Made by a program: the position numbers and the translations under genes. The notes under the pieces are model-generated. The model had not been told where the DNA came from and did no database searches. It saw only the letters and a list, made by a program, of their open reading frames with translations. Shown here one piece after another: positions 1-5,027 of a stretch of 21,123 nucleotides of DNA (position 1 is the first letter of the stretch; each line of letters opens with the position of its first letter). Source of the stretch: a virus; the IMG/VR virus record IMGVR_UViG_3300042691_033176, positions 1 through 21,123 of that record. The stretch is one strand, 5' to 3'.

Positions 1-9
1 TTTAAGAAA

Positions 10-17
10 GCTAAATA
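10..17 (+). promoter_or_regulatory. candidate T4-like late promoter box (GCTAAATA)
   Basis: The octamer resembles the T4 late box TATAAATA. Counting its last A as -6 puts the start near position 23, giving a leader of about 48 nt that carries the AAGGAG ribosome binding site of the downstream peroxiredoxin. A TATAAT at 25-30 has no good -35 in front of it. Motif match only. Confidence 0.4.
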
Positions 18-70
18 ACTAGATTATAATAGTCAAATATTATATTTCATTCACACATAAGGAGACACAA

Positions 71-604
71 ATGAAAACAGTAGGACACAAACTCGAAAAA
101 TTTGCCGTAACAGGCGTCAACCCAGGTAGCGATCAGTTTTTTGATATTACCGACGAATCATTCTCAGGTAAATGGAAAGTAATCGTTTACTACCCAAAAG
201 ATTTCACATTCGTTTGCCCAACAGAAATTGTAGCATATGACAAACTAACTAACGATTTTAAAGACCGTGATGCAGTTTTGCTCACGGGTAGCACCGACAA
301 TGAGTTTTGCAAACTAGCATGGCAGAAGGCACATCCTGATCTTGCAAAGATCACACACACTCAATTTGCCGACACACAGCGCGGTGAACTAAGTTTGATC
401 AATCAACTTGGTATATTCTATGCACCTGCAGGAGCAGCACTACGTGCAACATTTATTGTTGATCCAGACAACGTTATCCAACATGTTACTGTTAACAACT
501 TGAACGTTGGTCGCAGCCCAGAAGAAACACTACGTGTATTAGATGCATTGCAAACCGGTGAGTTGTGTGCATGTAACCGTGCAGTTGGCGGCGAAACACT
601 ATAA
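71..604 (+). CDS. ahpC: 2-Cys peroxiredoxin (alkyl hydroperoxide reductase C)
   Basis: A thiol peroxidase that reduces H2O2, organic hydroperoxides and peroxynitrite in the cytoplasm. The peroxidatic motif is intact: Pro42, Thr46 and Cys49 in YPKDFTFVCPTE, with the conserved Arg125 in ALRATFIVDP. The C-terminus carries Cys166 and Cys168 (GELCACNRAVGG), in the place of the resolving Cys of typical AhpC, so the catalytic cycle should work. At 177 aa it is slightly shorter than the usual 187 aa. The start has a strong AAGGAG 7 nt upstream. It opens a tight run with an SGNH hydrolase (9 nt gap) and AhpD, which ends at a terminator at 1528-1550. The AhpD partner suggests that reduction goes through a lipoyl/AhpD route rather than AhpF; no ahpF is present in the window. 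Confidence 0.95.
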   Translation: MKTVGHKLEKFAVTGVNPGSDQFFDITDESFSGKWKVIVYYPKDFTFVCPTEIVAYDKLTNDFKDRDAVLLTGSTDNEFCKLAWQKAHPDLAKITHTQFADTQRGELSLINQLGIFYAPAGAALRATFIVDPDNVIQHVTVNNLNVGRSPEETLRVLDALQTGELCACNRAVGGETL

Positions 605-613
605 GGAAACACT

Positions 614-1009
614 ATGATAGAGTGCCTTATCTTAGGAGATAGTATTGCAAAAGGTGTTAGCGACATACGCACAGAATGTGTTGCGTATGTTAAAAGCGGC
701 ATCAATAGTCGTGATTGGAACGATGCGTATGTTAAAAAAATCAAACCTGCTAAATCTACAATTATCAGTTTAGGTAGCAATGATTATAAAAATTTAAATA
801 CCGAAATTGAATTAGTTGCACTTAGAAGTTTTGTTAACTCAGATAAAGTATTTTGGATCGTTCCTGCTATTAAACCTGAAAAGCAAGAAATTGTTAGAAA
901 GATTGCTAGACATTATGGTGATACTTTTATAACAATTCCAGAACTATCTCCTGATAAGATTCACCCTACATATAAAGGATACAGACAATTAGGAGCATTA
1001 ACAAAATGA
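614..1009 (+). CDS. small SGNH/GDSL-family hydrolase
   Basis: A 131-aa protein with the blocks of the SGNH fold: block I LGDSIAKG with nucleophile Ser10, a block II Gly near residue 29, block III GSND (Gly54, Asn56), and block V DKIHPT with the Asp114/His117 pair near the C-terminus. Families with this fold are esterases, lipases, deacetylases or carbohydrate esterases; the substrate cannot be told from the sequence. There is no signal peptide, so it probably acts in the cytoplasm. The start follows an AAGGA site, and the stop overlaps the ahpD start in an ATGA, so the two are translationally coupled. Its place between ahpC and ahpD is unusual and may be only positional. Confidence 0.8.
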   Translation: MIECLILGDSIAKGVSDIRTECVAYVKSGINSRDWNDAYVKKIKPAKSTIISLGSNDYKNLNTEIELVALRSFVNSDKVFWIVPAIKPEKQEIVRKIARHYGDTFITIPELSPDKIHPTYKGYRQLGALTK

Positions 1010-1524
1010 CAGCATGGGTAGATGCATTAAAGGAACAAAGTATTCCTGAATACGCAAAAGATACAAAATTAAATATAGATGCAGTAATTAAACGTAGCTC
1101 ATTGCCAGTTGAGGAAGCAGAAGCAATAGCATTAGCAGCAGCATTTGCAACTGGCAATAGTAAGTTTTGGACATGGGTTCATAGTCAACTGGCTAATCGC
1201 ACCGAGGCTGACGCAGCACTGACGGCAGCAAGTCTTATGGCACAAAACAACATTTGGTATCCATATGTTGAAATGGCAGATGACGAACAACTTAAAGGTT
1301 TACCTGCACAATTGCGCATGAATGCTATCGCAAGTCACGGTGGCACAACTAAGGCAAGATTTGAAGCATATAGTCTTGCAGCAAGTATTGTAGGTAAGTG
1401 TCATTTTTGCGTGAAAGCTCATTACGAAACGCTCAAGCAAGAGGGATATACAGTAGAACAATTGCGTGACATTGGACGAATAGCAGCAGTTATAACGTCC
1501 GTGGCAAGAGTATTAAGTAATTAA
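1006..1524 (+). CDS. ahpD: AhpD-like alkylhydroperoxidase (carboxymuconolactone decarboxylase fold)
   Basis: This 172-aa protein carries the AhpD active site near the C-terminus: Cys132-x-x-Cys135-x3-His139 in KCHFCVKAHYETL, with Glu120 in the place of the proton-relay Glu. In Mycobacterium AhpD this CxxC disulfide links dihydrolipoamide to oxidised AhpC, and the protein is close to that length (about 177 aa). The N-terminal half is Ala-rich and helical, as expected for the all-alpha fold. It overlaps the upstream SGNH gene by 4 nt and ends just before a strong terminator, closing an ahpC-SGNH-ahpD operon. The likely role is to recycle the phage AhpC using host lipoylated dehydrogenase subunits (inference). 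Confidence 0.92.
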   Translation: MTAWVDALKEQSIPEYAKDTKLNIDAVIKRSSLPVEEAEAIALAAAFATGNSKFWTWVHSQLANRTEADAALTAASLMAQNNIWYPYVEMADDEQLKGLPAQLRMNAIASHGGTTKARFEAYSLAASIVGKCHFCVKAHYETLKQEGYTVEQLRDIGRIAAVITSVARVLSN

Positions 1525-1527
1525 AAC

Positions 1528-1550
1528 AGCCCCGAAAGGGGCTTTTATTT
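1528..1550 (+). terminator. intrinsic terminator after ahpD
   Basis: A perfect 6-bp stem AGCCCC/GGGGCT with a GAAA tetraloop is followed by TTTATTTT. It lies 4 nt after the ahpD stop and separates the antioxidant operon from the next gene. Confidence 0.9.
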
Positions 1551-1560
1551 TGGAGATAAA

Positions 1561-1740
1561 ATGGAAACACATAAGAGAACAATAGTAAGAGCCATCAGTT
1601 GGAGAATAGTAGCTACTCTAGTAACAGCAGCCTATACAGGAATAAGTGGTGCAATTATAATCAATATATGGATGACATTGGCTCACTACATACATGAACG
1701 TGTTTGGTTAAAGTTTAATTGGGGTAAAATTTCAGACTAA
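1561..1740 (+). CDS. DUF2061-family small membrane protein
   Basis: A 59-aa protein matching the DUF2061 pattern: an N-terminal ETHKRTIVRAISWR, a hydrophobic centre (about residues 15-42, one or two membrane spans) and the C-terminal HYIHERVW...WG signature. The molecular function of the family is unknown; in bacteria it occurs as a short inner-membrane protein. The start has GGAG with a 5-nt spacer. It begins 10 nt after the terminator, and its stop TAA lies inside a late-promoter-like box that serves the next gene. Recognised from the family pattern, not by a search. Confidence 0.8.
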   Translation: METHKRTIVRAISWRIVATLVTAAYTGISGAIIINIWMTLAHYIHERVWLKFNWGKISD

Positions 1741-1743
1741 ATA
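1736..1743 (+). promoter_or_regulatory. candidate late promoter box (ACTAAATA), predicted leaderless start
   Basis: The box overlaps the stop codon of the DUF2061 gene. Counting its last A as -6 places +1 exactly on the A of the ATG at 1749, and that gene has no Shine-Dalgarno sequence. Confidence 0.4.
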
Positions 1744-1748
1744 CACTT

Positions 1749-2249
1749 ATGAAAAACATAGGTGATACAGTCGGCTCTTATGCAATCAATTGCATTAAGC
1801 CAAATGAAGCTAATCCAAATGCTAGAAAACTAGTAAATGAGAAAACCTTTGAAGGTGCTTGGAAAATATTTGTTTTTTATCCAAATAATTTTGCGTATGT
1901 GCATCCAGATGAATTGATTGGATTCCATAAAATATCGCAACAATTAGCACAAAATGGCATTATTCTAATGATAGGATCTAAGGATAAGGGATTCGCAGAG
2001 GCAGCTTGGAGTGTAATCAGTCAAAAAGAAGGTAATTCTAGTGTGTACCTTTTTACAGACCATCCTCAAGCACATGCAAGTTTAGCAAATAATTTAGATA
2101 TCATATTTGATGAAGATAGGTTAACAAGAATCTTGTGCATAGTCGATGATAAAGATATAATACAATTCATATCTGAGGACGATTTAAATATTGTAGGTTC
2201 AGTCACAAAAATGTTATCAGAATTGAAAAAAATAAGTGGGCAAATTTAA
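1749..2249 (+). CDS. peroxiredoxin-like protein lacking the peroxidatic cysteine (pseudo-AhpC)
   Basis: A 166-aa AhpC paralogue. It aligns with AhpC through FYPNNFAYVHPDEL, where the active-site pattern T-x-x-C has become A-x-x-H: His52 sits at the peroxidatic Cys and Ala replaces the catalytic Thr. The Arg equivalent (Arg127) is kept, but the C-terminal resolving-Cys segment is missing; the only cysteines are Cys15 and Cys130. It should therefore have no Prx activity. The frame is open and the fold-defining segments survive, so it looks like a maintained, repurposed protein rather than a decaying gene. Possible roles are binding the active AhpC as a hetero-oligomer, binding a host thioredoxin/AhpD partner, or a structural function (all inference). 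There is no SD; a late-like box predicts a leaderless mRNA. Confidence 0.85.
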   Translation: MKNIGDTVGSYAINCIKPNEANPNARKLVNEKTFEGAWKIFVFYPNNFAYVHPDELIGFHKISQQLAQNGIILMIGSKDKGFAEAAWSVISQKEGNSSVYLFTDHPQAHASLANNLDIIFDEDRLTRILCIVDDKDIIQFISEDDLNIVGSVTKMLSELKKISGQI

Positions 2250-2251
2250 AA

Positions 2252-2280
2252 TTGACATTTTTTGCAAGAAAAAGTATAAT
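2252..2280 (+). promoter_or_regulatory. consensus sigma70-type promoter
   Basis: TTGACA (2252-2257) and TATAAT (2275-2280) are both perfect consensus with 17 bp between them. Transcription should start near 2287 and run into the structured leader ending at about 2497. Confidence 0.9.
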
Positions 2281-2286
2281 ATTTTG

Positions 2287-2497
2287 CAACAGGACTAAAT
2301 AAAATTACTATGAGAAACTTTACTTGTAAACATTTAACCAGAAAGCAGCCAACGATAATGGCGTGGCTACCTGTAGGGTTTTATGCCTCAACAAGTGACC
2401 GCAATATTAATGAGGTTTCGGAGGGTTTAGGTAAGTAGAAGTTTCGTAGTACGATTATCTAAACCCTGGTACACAAAAGTCCCAGGGTTTTTTATTT
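2287..2497 (+). ncRNA. structured leader / attenuator RNA with antiterminator and terminator
   Basis: From the sigma70 start near 2287 the RNA can form AGCCA/TGGCT and CCTCA/TGAGG helices, then an 8-bp helix GGGTTTAG (2423-2430) with CTAAACCC (2459-2466). The second arm of that helix overlaps AAACCCTGG (2461-2469), which pairs with CCAGGGTTT (2482-2490) before a T-rich run: an intrinsic terminator. The two helices cannot coexist, the usual layout of an attenuator or riboswitch expression platform. A 42-codon ORF (ATG 2310, stop 2436-2438; no SD) ends just after the antiterminator arm, so a terminating ribosome could block it. I recognise no known riboswitch class. A terminated sRNA of about 210 nt is the alternative. 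Confidence 0.6.
2461..2497 (+). terminator. intrinsic terminator of the leader RNA
   Basis: A 9-bp stem AAACCCTGG/CCAGGGTTT with a 12-nt loop is followed by TTTATTTT. It overlaps the competing antiterminator helix and lies just ahead of a small CDS with GGAG at 2501-2504. Confidence 0.8.
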
Positions 2498-2510
2498 TAT
2501 GGAGAGTATA

Positions 2511-2663
2511 TTGACTTATCAAAATGATAACTTTGTCAATGACCATGTGTTAACAGATGAGCAACTTGACAGTTTGATAAGAGAAAAATTTGAAAGATTG
2601 CGAATTTATTATGGTTACATTGATAAGGTTGACAATAAACCAGATAACATGTTAGAATCCTAA
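2511..2663 (+). CDS. small hypothetical protein (TTG start)
   Basis: Fifty codons from TTG at 2511 with GGAG 6 nt upstream. The protein is polar and partly acidic (MTYQNDNFVNDH... ...DNKPDNMLES) with a central amphipathic stretch (EQLDSLIREKFERLR, residues 18-31). It is not recognised. It lies directly behind the leader terminator, so read-through would express it. The next promoter is embedded in its last codons. The TTG start and short length keep confidence moderate. Confidence 0.5.
   Translation: MTYQNDNFVNDHVLTDEQLDSLIREKFERLRIYYGYIDKVDNKPDNMLES
2629..2658 (+). promoter_or_regulatory. sigma70-type promoter for structured RNA
   Basis: TTGACA (2629-2634) and TAGAAT (2653-2658, 5/6 of the -10) with an 18-bp spacer beginning ATAAACC, similar to the ATAAATCC seen after other -35 boxes here. 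The predicted start is near 2665. Confidence 0.65.
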
Positions 2664-2664
2664 T

Positions 2665-2906
2665 ATGTTAAAGTGTGAGAGAAACGAGGTCTCAATAGCG
2701 CACTATAAACATACTATGAACGGGCGGAGTCGAGGATGAAAATGCTGGCGGTAACAGCACAGTAAAATTCGAATGATAAAGCAAATTAGCTCAACAATAT
2801 GAATCGCACCGATAAGGCGGTACTAGTTTGCTTTACCATACACTTTTAATAGATGAACACTTCGTTGCCTTTCGACGGCAAAGTGAATGACCCACTATAA
2901 GAGTGT
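2665..2906 (+). ncRNA. structured RNA upstream of the HNH gene
   Basis: No convincing ORF. A chain of helices can be drawn: AGTGTG (2672-2677) with CGCACT (2699-2704); TGCTG/CAGCA hairpin (2743-2759); a 12-bp helix AAAGCAAATTAG (2778-2789) with CTAGTTTGCTTT (2823-2834, one G-U) enclosing an ACCG/CGGT hairpin; and a 9-bp helix ACACTTTTA (2840-2848) with TAAGAGTGT (2898-2906) enclosing the CACTT..TTGCC/GGCAA..AGTG stem. It starts at a promoter and ends at a late-promoter-like box. I see no match to tmRNA, RNase P RNA or a group I intron core. Confidence 0.55.
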
Positions 2907-2913
2907 CTAAATA
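2906..2913 (+). promoter_or_regulatory. candidate late promoter box (TCTAAATA)
   Basis: It lies upstream of the HNH gene; predicted +1 at about 2919, leaving the AAGGAG Shine-Dalgarno inside a leader of about 19 nt. Confidence 0.4.
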
Positions 2914-2937
2914 TAATTAACTTTTAAGGAGAGAATC

Positions 2938-3498
2938 ATGTCAGTACTAGCGTTGGACATCGGTGGAATCCCTAGACAATGGATTTCGCACGAAAATGCA
3001 ATCACATATTTTGCGAAGGATATGGTTGCATGGTCGCTAGGTGAGGTTGTTGCAAAGTTTCATGGTGGTGTGCAGAATGATGGCAAGCTTAGCTACATTG
3101 AAACTCCTAGTATCATTGCAATCAAAGGACATGGATTCGACCCTAGCAAGCATGGTAAAGTAGCACTATCAAATAAAACATTGTTTGGTCGTGATCGCCA
3201 TGTTTGTGCATATTGCGGAGACCATTTTCCTAATCCAAATACTCTGAGCCGTGACCATATTATGCCAAAAAGCAGAGGTGGTGAGAATACTTGGATGAAT
3301 GTTGTTACTGCATGTAGAAGTTGCAATAACAAAAAAGATAACAAAACATTAAAGGAAAGTGGTATGGAATTACTGTACGTTCCATATGTACCTAATCATT
3401 TTGAAGCAATGATTTTGCAAAATCGCAACATCCTTGCTGATCAAATGGATTATTTGAAGTCTGGTATTCCTAAACACAGTAGAGTACTATTGTCATAG
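2938..3498 (+). CDS. HNH endonuclease
   Basis: A 186-aa protein of the widespread stand-alone HNH family. The nuclease lies at about residues 79-135: RDRHVCAYCG (Cys90, Cys93 zinc knuckle), SRDHIMPKSRGG (the catalytic Asp106-His107), NTWMNVVTACRSCNN (Asn121, Cys126, Cys129, Asn130). The N-terminal 75 residues are the region that in this family precedes the nuclease. It has no RuvC domain, so it is not IscB- or Cas9-like. An AAGGAG site precedes the start. In phages such genes are often free-standing homing endonucleases that target intron-less relatives. A non-coding structured RNA lies directly upstream and a tRNA cluster downstream. Substrate unknown. Confidence 0.85.
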   Translation: MSVLALDIGGIPRQWISHENAITYFAKDMVAWSLGEVVAKFHGGVQNDGKLSYIETPSIIAIKGHGFDPSKHGKVALSNKTLFGRDRHVCAYCGDHFPNPNTLSRDHIMPKSRGGENTWMNVVTACRSCNNKKDNKTLKESGMELLYVPYVPNHFEAMILQNRNILADQMDYLKSGIPKHSRVLLS

Positions 3499-3499
3499 G

Positions 3500-3528
3500 T
3501 TGACATTAATCCACAGTTGAGATATAAT
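3500..3528 (+). promoter_or_regulatory. consensus sigma70 promoter of the Arg-Ala-Pro tRNAs, overlapped by a palindrome
   Basis: TTGACA (3500-3505) and TATAAT (3523-3528), 17 bp apart. A perfect 11-bp inverted repeat ATTAATCCACA (3505-3515) and TGTGGATTAAT (3528-3538) begins at the last -35 base and brackets the spacer and -10, so it could be an operator. Confidence 0.88.
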
Positions 3529-3541
3529 GTGGATTAATTAT

Positions 3542-3616
3542 CTGGCCGTAGTACAATGGACAGTACAGAAGCCTTCTAAGCTTTTGATCCAGGTTCGATT
3601 CCTGGCGGCCGGACCA
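3542..3616 (+). tRNA. tRNA-Arg(TCT)
   Basis: Acceptor CTGGCCG/CGGCCGG, anticodon loop CTTCTAA, T-arm CCAGG-TTCGATT-CCTGG, encoded CCA. Reads AGA/AGG. First gene of the promoter at 3500. Confidence 0.93.
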
Positions 3617-3621
3617 AATTT

Positions 3622-3695
3622 GGGGGATTAGTTAAATGGGATAACATCGGCTTTGCAAGCCGAGATTAACAGTTCGATTCTGTTATCCTCCACCA
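3622..3695 (+). tRNA. tRNA-Ala(TGC)
   Basis: Acceptor GGGGGAT/ATCCTCC (one G-U), anticodon loop TTTGCAA, T-arm AACAG-TTCGATT-CTGTT, encoded CCA. The only Ala tRNA in the window; U34 would have to read all four GCN codons. Confidence 0.94.
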
Positions 3696-3703
3696 AAACA
3701 ATT

Positions 3704-3782
3704 CGGGGTGTAGCTTAGTCTGGCTTAAAGCGCCTGCTTTGGGAGCAGGAGATCGTGAGTTCGAATCCCACTTCCCCGACCA
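3704..3782 (+). tRNA. tRNA-Pro(TGG)
   Basis: Anticodon stem CCTGC/GCAGG with loop TTTGGGA, T-loop TTCGAAT, encoded CCA. The acceptor CGGGGTG/TTCCCCG has one T-T mismatch, and the T-stem GTGAG/CCCAC one A-C mismatch. Confidence 0.88.
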
Positions 3783-3791
3783 ATTTTTTTA

Positions 3792-3820
3792 TTGACATTA
3801 AATCCAAAACGAGATACAAT
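3792..3820 (+). promoter_or_regulatory. sigma70-type promoter
   Basis: TTGACA (3792-3797), a spacer starting TTAAATCC, and TACAAT (3815-3820), 17-bp spacing. Drives tRNA-Glu and the structured RNA elements behind it. Confidence 0.85.
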
Positions 3821-3860
3821 GTCTGAATCGTAGTAGTTTCTTTAACAATTTAAGTTTTAT

Positions 3861-3936
3861 GCACCGTTAGACATCTGGTTGAGGTCACCACCCTTTCAAG
3901 GTGGCTAGATGGGTTCGAATCCCATACGGTGTACCA
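3861..3936 (+). tRNA. tRNA-Glu(TTC)
   Basis: Acceptor GCACCGT/ACGGTGT, anticodon loop CTTTCAA in stem CCACC/GGTGG, T-arm ATGGG-TTCGAAT-CCCAT, encoded CCA. Its 3' ACCA is also the first part of the 16-bp helix that closes the next RNA element, so the two structures compete for these four bases. Confidence 0.93.
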
Positions 3937-4070
3937 TATTGAAACACATTTCTGTCATTGCCGTGCCAGCTTCACGGTGAGTACAAGAGTACGGGAGTAG
4001 CTACCCGACAGGTTGTACAAAGTTACAAGTGGGTTAATGACAGCCCCTTGGGAGTGTGTTTCAATATGGT
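3933..4070 (+). ncRNA. long-helix RNA element A
   Basis: Closed by a perfect 16-bp helix ACCATATTGAAACACA (3933-3948) with TGTGTTTCAATATGGT (4055-4070). Inside, an 8-bp helix CTGTCATT (3952-3959)/AATGACAG (4036-4043) encloses four hairpins: CCGTG/CACGG, GTAC/GTAC, a GTAGCTAC-centred hairpin, and TTGTA/TACAA. The design is that of a multi-branched RNA. First and largest member of a family of five (also 4158, 4462, 4942, 5987). Function unknown. Confidence 0.7.
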
Positions 4071-4080
4071 TAAACAGTTA

Positions 4081-4157
4081 TGTCCACTCAACGAGAGATT
4101 CGTAGAGACAAGATCGCATCTTGTTTTTGGAGTGCGGTGAGATACCGACGGTGGACG
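4081..4157 (+). ncRNA. structured RNA segment between elements A and B
   Basis: Closed by TGTCCAC (4081-4087) with GTGGACG (4151-4157, one wobble). Inside are hairpins ACGA/TCGT, CAAGAT/ATCTTG and CGGT/ACCG; CACTC/GAGTG is an alternative pairing. It has no tRNA signature and no likely ORF. Element B starts at the very next base. Confidence 0.5.
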
Positions 4158-4228
4158 CCATATTGAAGCACATTAGGCTGGTCGTAAACTCGTCGTTGGA
4201 CTTTAATGCTTAGTGTGTTTCAATATGG
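4158..4228 (+). ncRNA. long-helix RNA element B
   Basis: An 18-bp closing helix CCATATTGAAGCACATTA (4158-4175) with TAGTGTGTTTCAATATGG (4211-4228) contains two G-U pairs where element A has A-U, so pairing survives base changes. The interior is only 35 nt. The last GG also pairs in the next stem (4227-4233 with 4271-4277). Confidence 0.68.
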
Positions 4229-4388
4229 TAGCCCGACTAACTGTGATACGAGCGTCAAATGCTCGGTAGCGGTTACCATAAAAAATGCACAGTGTCGCTT
4301 TACGCTGTGGCAGGATGTGCCTCTCCTTCCTAGGATGGATGCCTCTCAAACTGCAACTAGAGTTCTCGCAAAAGAACATAGCAATGAT
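4227..4388 (+). ncRNA. structured stretch upstream of tRNA-Ile
   Basis: The 5' part (4227-4278) folds as GGTAGCC/GGTTACC, ending ACCA, with an inner GAGC-GTCAAAT-GCTC hairpin that has a 7-nt loop: a tRNA-like miniature without a T-arm. Further on are CACAGTG/CGCTGTG (about 4289-4310) and a GTTCT/AGAAC hairpin just before tRNA-Ile. No likely CDS on either strand. Confidence 0.4.
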
Positions 4389-4465
4389 GCCCACTTAGCT
4401 CAGTCGGTTAGAGCATCGTCTTGATAAGGCGAGGGTCCTTGGTTCGATTCCAAGAGTGGGTACCA
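4389..4465 (+). tRNA. tRNA-Ile(GAT)
   Basis: Acceptor GCCCACT/AGTGGGT, D-arm GCTC/GAGC, anticodon loop TTGATAA, T-arm CTTGG-TTCGATT-CCAAG, encoded CCA. As with tRNA-Glu, the CCA overlaps the closing helix of the next RNA element. Confidence 0.96.
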
Positions 4466-4571
4466 TATTGAAGCACATTAGGCAAAGTACAAGCCTTGCT
4501 CGGTGCAGCCGGGATGCCGCAAGGGATCCTTTAAGGCGGACGGTTCGATTCCGTTAGTGTGTTTCAATATG
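4462..4571 (+). ncRNA. long-helix RNA element C with a tRNA-like T-arm
   Basis: A 17-bp helix CATATTGAAGCACATTA (4464-4480) with TAGTGTGTTTCAATATG (4555-4571) includes two G-U pairs. The interior ends in a canonical T-arm, GACGG-TTCGATT-CCGTT, directly against the helix, as in a tRNA whose acceptor stem has been extended. The rest is not a normal tRNA: GGC/GCC flank a 9-nt loop, and CCTTGC/GCAAGG encloses a CGG/CCG hairpin in place of an anticodon arm. Either a tRNA remnant or a deliberate tRNA mimic. Confidence 0.6.
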
Positions 4572-4572
4572 T

Positions 4573-4601
4573 TTGACATTAAATGTGTTTAGTGTTATAC
4601 T
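4573..4601 (+). promoter_or_regulatory. sigma70-type promoter for the long structured RNA
   Basis: TTGACA (4573-4578) followed by TTAAAT, and TATACT (4596-4601), 17-bp spacing. It starts right after the last bases of element C's closing helix. Predicted start near 4608. Confidence 0.85.
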
Positions 4602-4607
4602 AGTGGC

Positions 4608-4938
4608 AAATAAAGATTGTAGCAGTAAAGAGCAGAGCCTGATACACATAGGGAAGCCCATTCTATAAGATGGTACCTCAGGATGAAGGGATTAAGTTCC
4701 TGTGAAAACTGTGTAAGATTTCCGGTTACTACTTTCCATAAAGTAGCGTTTGGTAATACGATAAAGTCCAGGTGGCTATGGCACCTTTAGCGAGACATAG
4801 ACTCTGCATTTCGATGTGGTGTCTCCGGTGTTTCAGACAACATAGCAGCGTGGACACTTCGTCGGCAAATCGCCAAACAGTGTTCGGACAGGGTAACAAC
4901 TCAGCTTGGGGGCGACCGTGGAAAAGCGTGGCCTAAGC
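4608..4938 (+). ncRNA. large structured RNA, about 330 nt
   Basis: Promoter-driven and without a likely ORF. Visible helices: TACACA (4643-4648)/TGTGTA (4710-4715) around a multi-branch with GGG-AAG-CCC, CCAT/ATGG and CAGGA/TCCTG; a 7-bp hairpin CTACTTT-CCAT-AAAGTAG (4729-4746); AGGTG/CACCT; a long-range GCAGAG (4632-4637)/CTCTGC (4802-4807); and a 3' domain with the block GGACAGGGTAACAACTCAG (4886-4904) followed by GCTTGGG (4904-4910)/CCTAAGC (4932-4938). The 3' domain recurs at 15075-15123. It has no tmRNA or RNase P signature. Large ornate phage RNAs near tRNAs (GOLLD, ROOL) are the nearest precedent I know; membership is untested. Confidence 0.65.
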
Positions 4939-4941
4939 AAT

Positions 4942-5023
4942 TATATTGAAGCATTTTGTAGGAAGCTCCCATTGAAAGTGCTAGCATACGCGGTGGGGCT
5001 GTGCGACAGAGTGTTTCAATATA
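4942..5023 (+). ncRNA. long-helix RNA element E
   Basis: TATATTGAAGCATTTTGT (4942-4959) pairs with ACAGAGTGTTTCAATATA (5006-5023), 18 bp with three wobbles. An inner stem AGC(T)CCCA/TGGGGCT is visible. It follows the 3' end of the large RNA by 3 nt, as other members follow tRNA 3' ends. Confidence 0.65.
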
Positions 5024-5027
5024 GTTT

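Noticed and set aside
418-780. 120-codon minus-strand frame opposite ahpC
   Set aside because: Shadow of ahpC and the SGNH gene, with no SD or promoter.
2310-2438. 42-codon ORF as a protein gene
   Set aside because: No SD and no recognisable product; kept only as a possible leader peptide within the attenuator.
2665-3498. IscB/OMEGA (HEARO) system: structured RNA plus HNH gene
   Set aside because: The HNH protein has no RuvC parts or bridge helix and belongs to the small stand-alone HNH family.
3958-4424. Open frames at 3958-4140 (+), 4206-4424 (+) and 4203-4394 (-)
   Set aside because: They run through paired RNA elements and tRNA-Ile, lack ribosome binding sites and have no protein-like composition.
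4608-4938. tmRNA, RNase P RNA or group I intron as identity of the large RNA
   Set aside because: No tRNA-like ends with a tag ORF, no GAGGAAAGTCC or ACAGNRA blocks, and no P7/P3 core were found.
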